DNA from: Timema cristinae
Lineage: Eukaryota; Arthropoda; Insecta; Phasmatodea; Timematidae
Direction of reading: 5' to 3'
NCBI GenBank assembly: GCA_039000515.1
Contig: JBCFYV010000024.1
Coordinates: 40,422,533-40,486,532, forward strand
Length of the DNA: 64,000 bases
The stretch's first letter is position 1; every line of letters starts with the position of its first letter. The notes under the pieces were generated by a model. That model was not told the origin of the DNA, did not search any database, and saw only the letters and a list, made by a program, of their open reading frames with translations. The position numbers and the translations under genes were made by a program. Shown here one piece after another: positions 11,076 to 23,060 of the stretch.

Positions 11076-12189
11076 AGTCAGTAACACAACAAAACTCAAA
11101 ACGGTAACATTTAAATGACACATATATTTAAATTCCAATTAAAATATTTTCGTTGAGATAATTTAATGAAGTGATGAATCTACTCAGTAGCCCCAGCTTT
11201 TCAAGTCTGATAGTTATACAGCAAATATTTTATGTAACGTCACCACCTACTACCTTTCAGATGTGGACCTATGGTTGTCAGGATGTTACGTGGACGAGGA
11301 TGAGGGGGGTAGGGGGGGGTAGGATATATGATTGTGTGGGTTTGTAATTGACTTTCGGTTTGGGTTTTTGTGGTTTTTATTTGTACTGTTGTGTATATTA
11401 TGTGATGTTATGTGTATATGTATTTATGTGTATTATGTGTGTTGGTGTGAAATATTAAATTATATGAAAGCATTTAAAAGAAAATTTGGAAACTTGTGGC
11501 AGAACGAAGTATTGCAAGGAATAACCAATGTCCTGACTGATCTATGGGTAATCCTACATGGTATATGACCCCCCGGTACCCTGGGTTCGAGCGGTAGCCT
11601 TCCAATACAAGTACTGATGATCTGGTGTCCTAACCCCAAAACGGGCAGGGTGACCCCCTAGAATCGATCGTGATTAGTCAGCCCAGTTAGCTGGTATACA
11701 CTACTGACCTGACTTCTGTCCTTGTTTACACTGTTTATGTTGTATATTTTACACCTTGCAATGCTCGTTTTGTCATTCACAATTCAAAGCATAACATATT
11801 AAACAAGCGCGCCTCTCACTTTAGGCCATGTGATTACATTAACATATTTAGTAACTACTTCACACCCGATTCAGTGGCCGATATAGTCTACGGCGTAACT
11901 CCCTTAATAGTTTTTAGTGGTGTTCATGCTTTATGGTTCACGTACTCCTAGTTATTTATCTTCAACTGTATACTCCCAAAGTTGTTGGAGCATAATTCAA
12001 ATTGACATATTTTATCAAATTCATCTAAGATAGTGAAAAATGGTGCTCCTAGATTGCATGTCCTTACGTCAGGGTTTCTTGAGGCAAATACTAACTCTGG
12101 ACATGATTATTCAATGTTCATTATGAAACAATATATACTTAAATTTTACGTACCGTCTAAGATGTCTTCCCTTACCCCTGGTTGAAATA
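11076..12189. other. non-coding stretch, nothing recognised
   Basis: Contains a G-rich run at about 11,300-11,322 and a T/G-rich block to 11,450 that gives a spurious 78-residue frame. The block 11,570-11,710 is GC-richer without a coding signal. Confidence 0.3.
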
Positions 12190-12402
12190 CACTGGACTAT
12201 ACTGCTGATGACCGAGGGATCGGCGTTCGAATCTTGGTCGGGTTTACTGAGGGTGTTTATTCCTAATTATTTCTCCACTCTCCCTTCACACAAATACGAG
12301 TACACTTTCTCTAAATTTAACCATTATCATTTTTAATACATTAGCGTTATTAGTAAATAAGCGTATTACCCGAATGGTTAGTAAAACGCGGTGCCTGGAA
12401 AA
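12190..12402 (+). mobile_element. SINE family B copy with 3' tail
   Basis: B-box-like CGTTCGAATCTTGG at about 12,224, conserved body (CCACTCTCCCTTCACAC), and the tail GCGTATTACCCGAATGGTTAG ending ACGCGGTG. It shows that family B ends in the same tail as family A. Confidence 0.7.
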
Positions 12403-12484
12403 ACCATAGAATTCACTCAAAAAAGGATTTAAAAAAAATACATTTATCAAATTGATGTAGTGACACCAGTTTCCCCAGTATCTG

Positions 12485-12801
12485 TGGTGACCTGACGGTC
12501 TAGGGGTAAGGTATCAGACTTTTGTGCTCGGGGTCAGGGGTTCAATCCTCGGTCCCGGCACAGATTTATCTGATTGCCAAACCCTTCTCTCATTTCTGAC
12601 AAGATGTGTATTAATCACAACTTGTGAATGTGTGGAATGCTAAACCTCCACCGTGGTTCGTATCCCACGTTAAGCTGTAGGTCCTCCATTTCATCTCACA
12701 ATCATCCTTTCATTTCACATTAGCGTAAGTGCCTATAAACCGAATGGGTAGTAAGTAATACGCGGTAATAATAATAATAATAATAATAATAACAATAAAC
12801 A
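12485..12801 (+). mobile_element. SINE family A, full length with 9-bp target duplication
   Basis: The best copy in the window. A tRNA-derived head carries A-box-like GACGGTCTAGGGGTAA and B-box GGTTCAATCC at about 12,539, spaced as in a Pol III type 2 promoter. The body contains ATTAATCACAACTTGTG and CACCGTGGTTCG; the tail is ACCGAATGGGTAGTAAG with an insertion, then (AAT)n. It is flanked by CAGTATCTG at 12,476-12,484 and again at 12,802-12,810. No coding capacity; it would depend on a LINE reverse transcriptase. Confidence 0.85.
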
Positions 12802-12904
12802 CAGTATCTGGTTTAAAATCACTTAGCAGAAGTCTCAGATTACTCCCTCTAGCGCCCCACCAGGTAAGCCCACCACAGCTTATCTTCGGGGATACATTGC
12901 GTCA

Positions 12905-13080
12905 CTCTCGCAAAACACTCATTTACCGGTGTTAAAGAGGTCGGGCCTCGATTCTCTTTCGGGTGTACTGAAAGCTTTTTCCTAATATATATTTTCCAAT
13001 TTCCTTCTCCATAAATGTGGGTACATTACCTCTGAATTATACTTTAGTCATCCCAACCTTATCAAAGTCATTCCGGGTTA
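12905..13080 (+). mobile_element. SINE family B, 3'-truncated
   Basis: Head remnant, B-box-like GGGCCTCGATTCTC, then the body with TTCGGGTGTACTGAAAGC and CAATTTCCTTCTCCATAAAT. Same orientation as its three neighbours. Confidence 0.55.
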
Positions 13081-13514
13081 AGTGATACAATATTTTAAAC
13101 ACCATTTAACCCTACCATCTTGGATTATTTTCCAAATTTGTTTCATTAAATAAACTCCCAGGGATAATTTTAAAAAATCTCAAATTTTAGATATTTCTGA
13201 GGTTTCTTTTTAAGTTAGGGTCCTAAAACAATAAAATACTGACACACAATTACAAAATAAATTATTACTCCTGCTAGAGAGAAATAGAAGGCTGGGGGAG
13301 AACAAAATTTTATAGCTAATTTTTTATAAGTGTTCGAATGTTATTTAAAATAACTAGTTTTGGATGAATTTTATTTTTAAGGTAATGCCATAATGTTTTT
13401 GTCATTGAATTTCTCAAAAACCTAATGTCTAAAAATTAATATATATTTTATATATAGCATGAACTTATATTAGCATAATTTGTGGTAAGCTTCATCATGG
13501 GATTAACGGTGTTA

Positions 13515-13775
13515 AAACCCGCCTCGGGGCGTAGTTAGCTAGCGCTAATTTAATGTTGAGCTATACTGCCAAGGATGGGGTGATTAAGGTTCGAATCTCG
13601 GTCGAATGAACTGGGGTGGATTTTCGTATAAGATTTTCCACTCTACCTCTACGCAAATGAGGGTTAATCTCCTATAAATTCAACATTAACAATTCCTAAC
13701 CCATTAGCGTAGCAAGTATTTAAAGCGTACATCCTGAACGGGTAGTAAGACGCGGTGCTAAATAATAATAAAGTT
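13515..13775 (+). mobile_element. SINE family B, near full length
   Basis: Starts GCCTCGGGGCGTAGTTAGC, B-box GGTTCGAATCTCGG at about 13,590, body CCACTCTACCTCTACGC, tail CCTGAACGGGTAGTAAGACG and (TAA)n end. Confidence 0.7.
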
Positions 13776-14239
13776 TTAAAATATTGAACGACTTGACTTG
13801 GACAATACCGTAAAATTTAATATTTATTTATATTTAATATGTTGATGTCCCGAATGGGTAAAAATACCCGGTGAACCAAAGAAACCAACACTTTTACCTC
13901 CGTTCTTATGAACCTATATAGGATCTGATCAAGAGGATTGTCCCGCCTCTGGGGGATGTCGTTAATAGCGCCATTATTGGAATGGCCTCTATCATACTCA
14001 CACCTATGTTATCCCAGATCGAATTATTGAGATGACTAACATATTAGCTGCGTGCCTTAGGGGGTCGATGTTTCACAGACCATCAACAGAGGTAATTAAA
14101 CTTTAGTACAGTCATTATATTTGGTGTGAAATATTATACAGTGAAAACACATCGATAGGAATTTATCGGGTGCGACTTTGTTAAACCAATGTAAACATAA
14201 CATTTTAACTATCCAGTTTTATTTGTGTACACACCTTCT
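13776..14239. other. SINE tail fragment and unassigned sequence
   Basis: A diverged piece of the shared SINE tail (CCCGAATGGGTA) occurs at about 13,849. The rest has no recognised feature. Confidence 0.35.
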
Positions 14240-14398
14240 AAGGGTTTTTTTTCCATGCCACATTCAACATGGGACTGACGGCCTTACTTACTCTCTGAAG
14301 GAAGCTAGTCTACGGAAGAATCTGTCGACCCCAGATAGGTTTGAACCCATAAACATCAGCTCCTGAAGCGAATACTTTACCCCAAGACCACCTAGATT
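14240..14398 (-). mobile_element. tRNA-derived SINE, family E
   Basis: Read on the minus strand from 14,396: a tRNA-like head with A-box-like GGTCTTGGGGTAAAG and B-box-like GGGTTCAAACC, then a short body. The segment CAGGAGCTGATGTTTATGG is matched by CAGGATCTGATGTTTGTAGG in the copy at 15,478. Confidence 0.5.
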
Positions 14399-15477
14399 GA
14401 CAATCCTACTATAAATAAGCTTGTGGTGTATTCATCAAAATCTCAATTTGAGAGTACTGAATGTTTTTTTAATGCTGACAATAGCAAAAATATCTCCATT
14501 TCTTGTAAAAAAAAAACCCACCCCAATCCGTCCAGCAACTTGAGTGTCATTCCCAACTTTGTTTCCAAACATGCAAAAATCCGCCAAGCCGGCCGGCCGG
14601 CTCTGAACCCTTCTCTCTGCCAGGCTTTAGAAAGGTTCGGATGGAAGAACTCCATTGGAGTGATGGAAAGCTTGACGTTTTAATGAACTAGTATGGTGCA
14701 TCGCCCTTTCTCATTCTCACTCGGAGTCGACCAGGATAAAGTCAGACACGCCATCCTCTCCTGCCATCTATCACGGGGAGCAAGCTATATAACACATGTC
14801 ACTCCAGTACGACATGAGGGGTAGGAGCTGTACATCCCTCTGTGTTTACTTTATCTACGGAAAACATCGTTGCTGTGTAAAAGGAGTTTCGCGATGAATT
14901 AGACTTGAGCTAATTTGTATCCGAGATGTGTTTATGAAATTAGGTGTTCCTCCTATAATTCGATTTAATTCATTATAGTAGAAGATAAGACAGTTAAAAT
15001 ATAACAGTAATAATAGGCCTACCTACTTTAAAAAAAATACAAATATTAAAGGAGTTGCAGTTGTTATTTGAAGATTCCTGTGCAATAACTAAACAGATCC
15101 AATTTTTTGTTTTCCCAATTTTTTGTTTTTCAAAAGTTAAAAATTACTGGTGTGATAGAACTTATGAAAAAAAAGTTATTCTTATATTTTATGAGGATAA
15201 CTCAATTATCTCCTGAAAAAAACCACGTGGAAATGTAACTGTTTCTTTAGCAGTAAAGATAGAGATCTGAGTTAAACAATGTAAGAACACTGTTATTCTA
15301 GGATAGTGTAGAATTTAATTGTGTGTTTTTGTGTGTTTACACATTTTTAATAAATAAATCAATTAACTTTTGTTTAGGGGCTTTCAAATTTATATTTTGA
15401 ACAGAGTTAAAAAAAATCAATTTCACTCAAATTTTAGTAAAAATAAAATTTATCTGATATAAAATATACCTTGTCGA
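14399..15477. other. non-coding stretch, nothing recognised
   Basis: The block 14,520-14,870 is GC-richer and gives overlapping sense and antisense frames without a domain. The remainder is AT-rich. Confidence 0.3.
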
Positions 15478-15565
15478 CATCGGTGTATTAGGTTAAAGTT
15501 CTTGCCTCAGGATCTGATGTTTGTAGGATCAAGCCCAGCTGAAGTCAACGAATTTTGACTGAGCG
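15478..15565 (+). mobile_element. tRNA-like head of family E SINE
   Basis: GGTTAAAGTTCTTGCCTCAG, then a B-box-like GATCAAGCCC, parallel to the family E copy at 14,240-14,398. Only the head is clear. Confidence 0.4.
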
Positions 15566-16550
15566 ATAACAATATGTATCGCAACTATGATTATTGATAT
15601 TTAATAGGTATCGATTATATCTACTAAAGGTGACATGAATTCAAGCACAAATACGATAAAGTACATCTATGATCTTTTTTCTCTCTCATATATATATACA
15701 TTAGAAAATAAAATGAGTATATAATTACTATTATATTTATAATAGCAAAATAAACATATATTTATTAAGATTTCAATGCTTAATTTAATATAAGACTGCT
15801 CAATTTGTTTTGAAGAAAACCATATTTAGAATTTTCAATCCACATTTAATATTTTCATTATGTTAAAAATATAAATTTAAATGTTTTGATCATAACCTTT
15901 GATTTATTCATTTCTTAAAGCCGTGAAAAACTTTTTATCTGGTCCTCAAAATGTCCATTAAATATTTTTGTTGTTAATCAAGTTTCAATATATTATTATT
16001 CTTATTGGTCGTTTAAAACACAATTTAAGAGATAAGTAAAAGTGAACAAGTTTTTTACTCAGTCAAAATCACAAGTAAAACATTGCTCTCAGTGAACGTT
16101 GCCGAGTTCGAACCAAGGAAATCTTGACCTCCCGTGTCATAGTCAAAAATCCAATCCAAGACACCAAATTCACGATTATTAACGAGTTAAACTACCTCAA
16201 CATTTACATTCCAAAGTAGAACTGTAAAAGCAATAGTCTAATTTGCAGTGTCGTATAGTGGAGTTTTGCCTGTGTAAAATAGTTAGTCCAAACTGACTCA
16301 TTAGAAGATTAATTGGTCAGGTTTCAACGAAAATATTCTTAACATATGAGGTATATTGTACTAGAGTCTCTATATGATTGTTCAGTTTGCGAACAAGTGG
16401 GGAAGATAATATCTCTAAGTACTATTGTAACAATCTCTACTTACTCTTGAACAATTTACGACAATTCATTGCTAATTTCAGTAGGTTTCTTCAGATAAGT
16501 GATGAGCTAGAAAGATTACTCCACTAAATTGATGAATAACATGGTTGTAA
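15566..16550. other. non-coding stretch with a possible SINE remnant
   Basis: AT-rich. At about 16,100-16,170 an antisense B-box-like GAGTTCGAACC and following bases resemble a degraded SINE head. Nothing else recognised. Confidence 0.3.
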
Positions 16551-17252
16551 AGGCTGATTCACATAACGCTAAGCTACTATGCTATGCTATGCTGTGCTAA
16601 GGTTTTGTCAGTTTGGTTTCACACCCATTGCGAAGCTAAGCTATCGTTACTCTTTTCCTTCCTGAATTCACTGTGGTTTCTTTCTGGTCTGCCCAGTTAA
16701 GTGGCATTCTCAAAAAATGTTTTGTTTGAGCTCAGATTATAGTGTATTACTAACGAACAGGAGCCGCTGTTTTGGAAGAGGAAGAAAATGTAGGAGGTGG
16801 AGGATTGATCTGGGCAAACGAAAAAACCTGTAACGGGTAACATTCGGCAAATTTCACCGTGTAATTCAGCGAGACTAGGAAGTGGAAGAGGACAAATTTA
16901 AAAAAATACTTTAGATTAAATAGAAATGAGTTTTATAAACTGATAACCATGATTAAAGATGCATATGAATGGATACACGCGAAACAACCTGAAAACTAAA
17001 CTTCAACACTTCTTTGGTTATTTTCATCAATCCAGCAATGAGGATGTTCAACACGTAGCCCATGTTCCGTTATGCGCATGTGCAACGTAATATGGCTCAA
17101 GATGGAAGATGGGACAGTTGCCCAGCCAGAAAAAGGAAAAAAATAGCAAGGCTTGGACACTGAGAACCAACACATTTAAATATATGGTCTGCTATTTCTC
17201 TAAACAATTAGCAGAGCAAATCTTATAATTTCTTTAAGTGTGAACCGGTCTT
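16551..17252 (+). mobile_element. PIF/Harbinger-like relic with transposase N-terminal fragment
   Basis: Ends form short imperfect inverted repeats (AGGCTGATTCACA at the left, TGTGAACCGGTCT at the right). Inside, at about 16,770-16,975, broken frames read WRIDLGKRKN, then TFGKFH, then KYFRLNRNEFYKLI, which resembles the N-terminal part of Harbinger/ALP1-type transposases. Stop codons and at least one frame change interrupt it, and the DDE catalytic part is absent. Non-functional; the assignment is from remembered family patterns. Confidence 0.45.
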
Positions 17253-18103
17253 TTAACCAACTTTTAGTAATTTTAACCAACGAAGCTGGGTCAGTAAAAA
17301 AATATCTCCTGCGAACCTGTTCTAATATAAACCTAGTCAAATGGATATCTACTTTCTATACAGGATGTACATTTCCCAAGTGGCCAGGGCTTCGCCATGA
17401 GTTTCGACTTCACAAGAGAGACCCCTATGAGTTTCTGCCTCATCACATCTCACCCATTTATCATGCTCTGCCCTCCAGTGTTCAGGGGCTGTCAGGTATG
17501 GGGGGGAAATAGAAGGAGGGCGCGTTATTAGCTGTCGGCCTTTAGTAAACACTTCGCCATACTTCCCTTATCCACCTTCACCCCACCCTAGGATATTACA
17601 CTATCTATTGGACTTCCATCTATTAGAGCCATCGCAGTGTGGGATTGCAACTCCCTCCAAGGCCTTCTCCTGCACTCAATCATTCTATTGGCGCTCTCTT
17701 AGATGTTTAGATAGCAAGAGGGTCGCTTGCTAGATCCCACGGCATTCCTCAATGTTAGCCATAACTTTGAAGTTAGGGACTTAGGGAACACTTCAGACTT
17801 TTGGAACTGTTGCCGTACATATAGTTTACATCAAAACGTAATTTAATCCCCCATTCCACCTGAACTGCTTGTTGTGTTAACACTAAGAGATTGGTTGACT
17901 TTCAAAACAAGACTATAAATACGCTCCTAAAATATTTTACCCATTATTCACTCTCCCATTCAATTAGTACTTTTGATATTCGTGTATCGGTAGATTGTCT
18001 GACTTCCAAAAAATATACTATAAATACGTCTCTAAAATGTCTTGAACCTAATTTAATCCCCCAATTGATCTAAAAAGCTTATTATGCCTACACTAACTGG
18101 CCT
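17253..18103. repeat. diffuse repeat with TTGGTTGACTTTC motif
   Basis: A segment with TTGGTTGACTTTCAAAAC followed by GACTATAAATACG occurs at about 17,891, in diverged form at 17,995, and again near 18,445 and 19,010. The 17,340-17,560 part is GC-richer and open on both strands, without a domain. Confidence 0.4.
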
Positions 18104-18412
18104 CGTGATATAGTGGTCAGATACCCTGGCTGCTGACTAGATCTTTGGTTTATCCGTCGGATTTTTCTTGATGAATAATTTCCATGGTCACCAGGGTTTA
18201 ATTAATTAGGGCTTAGTTTGGATTATGATCTTCATTGGTTTTACCCCGTCCCAACACTACCATCATCCCATCATCTCATGAGACATGAAAAGAGCCTCTG
18301 TGAAAAGGATGTACGATTAGTACATTCGGTCGTCCCCTGGGCAGCAAAACATTATTACTGGCTAATCTTTCGGCAAAATGAGCCACAGAGTGATGTAGCT
18401 CAGACACTCTAG
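18104..18412 (+). mobile_element. tRNA-derived SINE, family C
   Basis: Head GGCCTCGTGATATAGTGGTC is a clear tRNA-like A-box region. The body has GGTCACCAGGGTTTAATTAA and later CATTCGGTCGTCCCCTGGGC. The same order is found in reverse at 55,470-55,802, which defines a family of about 310-330 bp. Confidence 0.6.
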
Positions 18413-19369
18413 CATTATTTCTTTTTATTATTGCACTGGGAAATTGGTTGACTTTCGAGATTAGACGACTTGAACTGCTGGTTATTACACATTTTAGAAA
18501 ACATAATAAGGAGCGATCAAATTAATAATCAAGGAAATTGTTTTGATTAGTTTTTTTTACAGTCAGTGAAACTTTATATAAAGTGTAATATAAATAAATG
18601 CTAAACAAAAGATCATTACTGATTCTAAACTGGTTTCGTAAGATAAAGTCTTAAACTGTGTGAAGTTTATATTTAATGTGATACCTTCATTAAAAATAAG
18701 TTAATGAAATTATTTGTAGACAAGGATTCAGTTATATTTGAAAATAGCTTATTAACAAATTGGATTAAAAATATGTATAGTAGAACTACAAAAAAGAAGG
18801 TAGATTTTAAATTTAGATACATGTTAAAAATGCTATAAGCCATTTATTAAAATTAGACTAGTTTTAAATAAATGACTATTTATACGAAATATTGATGTAA
18901 AAATAAAATAATTTCTTGAAACCATATCCATAGTTTTTGTAAGTCTCTTGCTCCTTGGATATAATATGTTGAGGTCGGTTGTCTATTTGTATTAGTATGT
19001 TTGGATATTGGTTGATACTCAAGACTAGACTATAAATACGGCCCTAAAGGCATTCAAAACTGAGATGAGCCATAATAAAGTTAACATGATGGCCCATAAA
19101 AAGCTAATCATAGTAGTTTATTTCGGTGCACACGAATTGCAGAACATCTCATCCAAGGTTGGTAATACCCTTACACGAATTGTAGAAAAAATAAAATTTT
19201 AATGACTTTTCTCAAAATGGAAAATGGAGGTTTGGTTAGGTTAGGTTAGGCTAGGATAGTTTGTTAGATTAGCTTAGGTTAAGTTATACTAGGTTTGTTA
19301 AGGTTAGGCCAGGAGTTAAATGGGATTACAGTTAGTTCTTAATCCCATGTGTACAGGATGACAAGTCTA
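18413..19369. other. non-coding stretch, nothing recognised
   Basis: AT-rich, with a short (TTAGG)3-like run at about 19,237 and two more copies of the diffuse motif described at 17,253-18,103. Confidence 0.3.
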
Positions 19370-19545
19370 CTTTATTCCTCAATTCCAGTGCGCCTTAATT
19401 GCATGCCTGCTGACAGGTAAACTTTATTCCGCGATTCTAGTGCGCCTTAATTGCATGCCTGCTGACAGGTAAACTTTATTCCGCGATTCTAGTGCGCCTT
19501 AATTGCATGCCTTCTGACAGGTAAACTTTATTACGTGATTTGAGT
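19370..19545. repeat. 52-bp minisatellite, 3.4 copies
   Basis: Units start CTTTATTCC at 19,370, 19,422 and 19,474, with a partial fourth at 19,526. Units 2 and 3 are almost identical. Each contains TTGCATGCCT and TGACAGGTAAA. Confidence 0.9.
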
Positions 19546-19589
19546 CGCCCATTATTTTTCTGCAGTCACTTTTTTATTTTTTTATTTTT

Positions 19590-19822
19590 TTATCACCGCG
19601 TCTTACTACGGTTCAGATTACACGCGTATATGATATCACTCTAATGGGGTAGAGGGAGGAAACACTTAACAGCTAATATGTCCGCATTTTCGTGGAAGGA
19701 GAGTGGGAATCGATTAAGAAAAAACCTCCTCAGTGGACCCGACCAGTATTTACATCCTGATCTCCCCGTCATCAGCAGGACACTCTAACACCAAAATGAT
19801 GCCTTAGACCATTCGGTCACTG
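19590..19822 (-). mobile_element. SINE family B, near full length
   Basis: Starts with the reversed tail CACCGCGTCTTACTAC at 19,595, then the body (CGTGGAAGGAGAGTGGG) and the head region CCTTAGACCATTCGGTCAC. Directly abuts a second copy. Confidence 0.75.
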
Positions 19823-20012
19823 TTTTTGGGATCAGGAAGGCTATATTTAAGGGAGTGTACCCTCATTTTGCGTCGAAGGAGAATGAAAAAACATGTTGGG
19901 AAAAAACACTCTGGTGCAAACGACCGATATTCGAACCTCGATTTCCCCGTCATCGGTAGTCTAGTCCACCATAGGAGTAGCGCGTTAGACCACGCGGCCA
20001 CCGAGGCTGGTT
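19823..20012 (-). mobile_element. SINE family B, 3'-truncated, adjacent copy
   Basis: Antisense body plus a well-kept head: GATATTCGAACCTCG (B box reversed) and CGCGTTAGACCACGCGGCC (A-box region reversed). The tail is missing. Confidence 0.7.
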
Positions 20013-21639
20013 ACCATCAGTGTTATTTGGTGGTTTACCCCCCGACTCTGATACGGGAGGGGAGCTGATTTGTTCCATCAATAGATCCTTCTCTAGAGGA
20101 ATACCAATATATTTACTTGAAATTAACCTTCCACATCTTGTGTCCTTAGATTAGTTAGTGTAGATTAAGGCTAGCCACTACCGTAAGTTGTGCAGCACTA
20201 TTTCTCCTCTAAACTACGCAATTTTTTAAAAAAATCCACCTTAAAAATACCATTAATTGGTAAAAATAGATATTACACACTAATATTTGTAAATTTTTCT
20301 TATATCTTTGATAAAATTTATATTCCGAGTTTCATAACTAGTCACAGATATATAACTATATTTTTACTATAGATTTACAATACTATTAATTTTTTTATCT
20401 ATATTTAAATAATCACAATGAAATATAATATTATTTAATTTTCTGAAATCATTACTTAAAAGTGTTATATGTGTTTTTATGATAAATATATTTGTGTGAT
20501 ATCAGTAGTAACGATTCTTCTATTACATCTCCCTCCCCCAGTTCAGTTGAAGAGCTCGTAAAGTCGAAATAGTGCGCTGCATGGACGTGATAAGAGCATC
20601 AGTCGGGTCTACGCTGGTAAGAGTCAAATGGGAAACCGATGCAGGGGGTTTCTATACCTTTCAGGACCTACTTACGAAAAAAAATTCAGTAAAATCTTAG
20701 AAGGAATTTTCCACGTTGAGACACGGAAGTTATGGCACAATTCATTTGGGTCGAAAGTTTCTAGAAATTGTCTATTTTATTTAGTTCACCTATTTATCTG
20801 TTATTTTTTACTAAAGGGGCATTATCACGTCAATCAAGTATACAATAGTTTGAATGTTTTAAATTTTATCGATCGGGTAATTTTGATCTGAATATGTTTT
20901 CTAGTTTAAATTTACTTCTGGTAAGCAGGATGATAATAATTCTAAAACGTGAATAGGTAATTTAATTTACGATAATTTTGGAATTTACTACTACAAAGCA
21001 TAAAAAATAAAAATAAATCTCACATTTATTGACCTCTAAAAAATATTTATTCATAATGACAATGCGAATTGGATGAATTAGGAACTTATTTTTACCACCA
21101 TGTCTCATTGGATTACACCTATATTACGCTAACGCTGCGGGATAAAGAATTTATATTTAACGGGAAATATACCTTCATTTGCATAAATATAGGGTGTGTC
21201 ACCGTTGATAAAAAAAAACCACCTTCCCTTCACCCAACCGGAATTAAAACCCCTCTTTATTATTACCGAGAAACTATAATTAATGAGCTTGCGGTATATG
21301 TATTGTACTTACCACTGCGCATATTAAGGGACTATTTTTTTTATTAACTTTATAAGTCATCATAAAAAACCCATACTTAACATGAAACTGCCATAAGGAT
21401 CTCAATGTTTCTATTTGAGTATATTTACAGAACACAATTAAAAAGTGTTTTTTTTGTCACATCTTACTAAACATTTGGGTTTTACGCTGGTGGAGTAATA
21501 AGGTCCTGCCTTATATACAGAGAAGATATTTAGGGTGTTCAAATACAAAGTACTTAGAAAATATTTCGAATGAAAGTGATGAAGATAATGAAGAGTGAAG
21601 GAGGTTACATAATGATGAGCTACAATACCCTGTACTCAT
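20013..21639. other. non-coding stretch, nothing recognised
   Basis: AT-rich. Frames at 20,628-20,891 and 21,069-21,347 lack domains and read like translated AT-rich DNA. Confidence 0.3.
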
Positions 21640-21920
21640 CAAGAAACATTGTTATGGTAATCAATTCTCACAGATTACGGTGGGCAAGACATGTTGCGTG
21701 AAATGAAGAAATTAGAACCGTGTTGAGGATGTTGACTGGTAACGCCAATGAGGAGAGACTATAGGGAATACCTAGACGCATCTGGGAGGATAACACTAGC
21801 TAGAATGTACCTAAAAGAGGTATGTGTGATGAAGTGGATTGAATAGAAATAGCTCTAGGTGGCGTAAGGTTGTAAGTTCTGCAATTAACTTTCAAACTCC
21901 TAATGCCAAATAGAGTAAGT
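21640..21920 (+). pseudogene. LINE reverse-transcriptase C-terminal remnant
   Basis: With stops, the frame reads SHRLRWARHVA, then NEEIRTVLRML, then PRRIWEDNT. This matches the C-terminal pattern (RLRWFGHV and later KRWEDN) of RTE-like endonuclease-reverse transcriptases widespread in arthropods. In-frame stops at several codons make it dead. It may belong to the same family as the antisense endonuclease pieces at 31,870-35,590. Confidence 0.55.
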
Positions 21921-21944
21921 AAGTAGGCTTAATTCAGTGGTAAT

Positions 21945-22115
21945 GAGGAAGGTAAAATTAGAGGACGTGTGCCGAATTTGCGTGGAAGTATATTGGGAAA
22001 CCATTTAGGGAAAACCATCTTGTCTATAATCGACCAGGATTGGAACTGTCGATCTTTAAGTCCTCGGCATTCCATTATATTGAGAGTGATGACTTAGGCC
22101 GCTTCAGTGGTCGAA
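21945..22115 (-). mobile_element. SINE family B, partial
   Basis: Antisense body (GAATTTGCGTGGAAG) and head (CTTAGGCCGCTTCAGTGG). The tail is absent. Confidence 0.6.
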
Positions 22116-22785
22116 TGATCTATAAATTAATATATAATGAACATTTTTGTATAGCTAATACACTTCTATTTATTTTTAGGCTCTTCTCTGAATAAATAAA
22201 TCAATATATAGCAACTATCTAAAGTCGATTTTTAATTAGTTGGCGTTAAAAAGAGTTTTTGAGTAACTTCTCACCAGTTGAATGAAAATCGTACAGTTCT
22301 CAACTTTTGATTAAACCAAATCAGTCTTAAATATCTTACCACGATAAGAAAATATCCCTTTTTCTTATCGCTCGCACAGGGCACGGTACACACAAAGTGA
22401 TAAAACATAAACTTAGCAGAAGTCGACGTAACACTACACAGCTCAAAGTTTGGGGGATAGAGAATGTCTGCAAGAAGAGGAAGTTTAAGGCCTAGAAGTT
22501 GGTAGTGTGTAGGGCCTTGTATTGATGTTAAGGAGCACAATACCCTGCTTGCTTCGTCAGAGCTGCCACTGCGTGTATTGTGAACTTCCATGGGCTAAAG
22601 TTTCAGATCGATGGAATGTTAGATATGAGATGTACAGTTCAACAACTCTCTATGTCAATATTTGTTGGTAGCGTGCGTTTCATGATCAACGGATAAGCAA
22701 GGAGGATGTTTTAATATTTATAATAGATGGAAGTTAACTGTGGTACGGATATAGGCCATGCACTGTGAAACACCACTCAATCCTA
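22116..22785. other. non-coding stretch with unassigned ORF
   Basis: A 106-residue minus-strand frame (22,271-22,591) has no motif I recognise and no splice context. Confidence 0.25.
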
Positions 22786-22789
22786 TATA

Positions 22790-23060
22790 TTATTTATGTT
22801 GTCAACATCTCTTTATCTCAACTAATACAAAGCCTACAGCAATGAATAAGGTTTTTTTTTACCGACTTCTTACAAAGCATACTCAGTTTATGTTAAAATA
22901 ATGATTGTTTAAAACTTAAGTTAAAAGAAAAATATAACACTATTTTTGTATATTTATGTTGTTAACATCTCTATTTCTCAACTAATTTAAAGCCTGCATC
23001 GATGAATAAGGATTTTTTTACGGAATTCTGACATAGATACTCAGTTTACGTTAAAGCTCT
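22790..23060. repeat. two-copy tandem duplication, about 168 bp
   Basis: TTTATGTTGTCAACATCTC at about 22,793 and TTTATGTTGTTAACATCTC at about 22,962 start two diverged copies. Both continue through AAAGCCTRCA and end with ACTCAGTTTAYGTTAAA. Confidence 0.75.
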
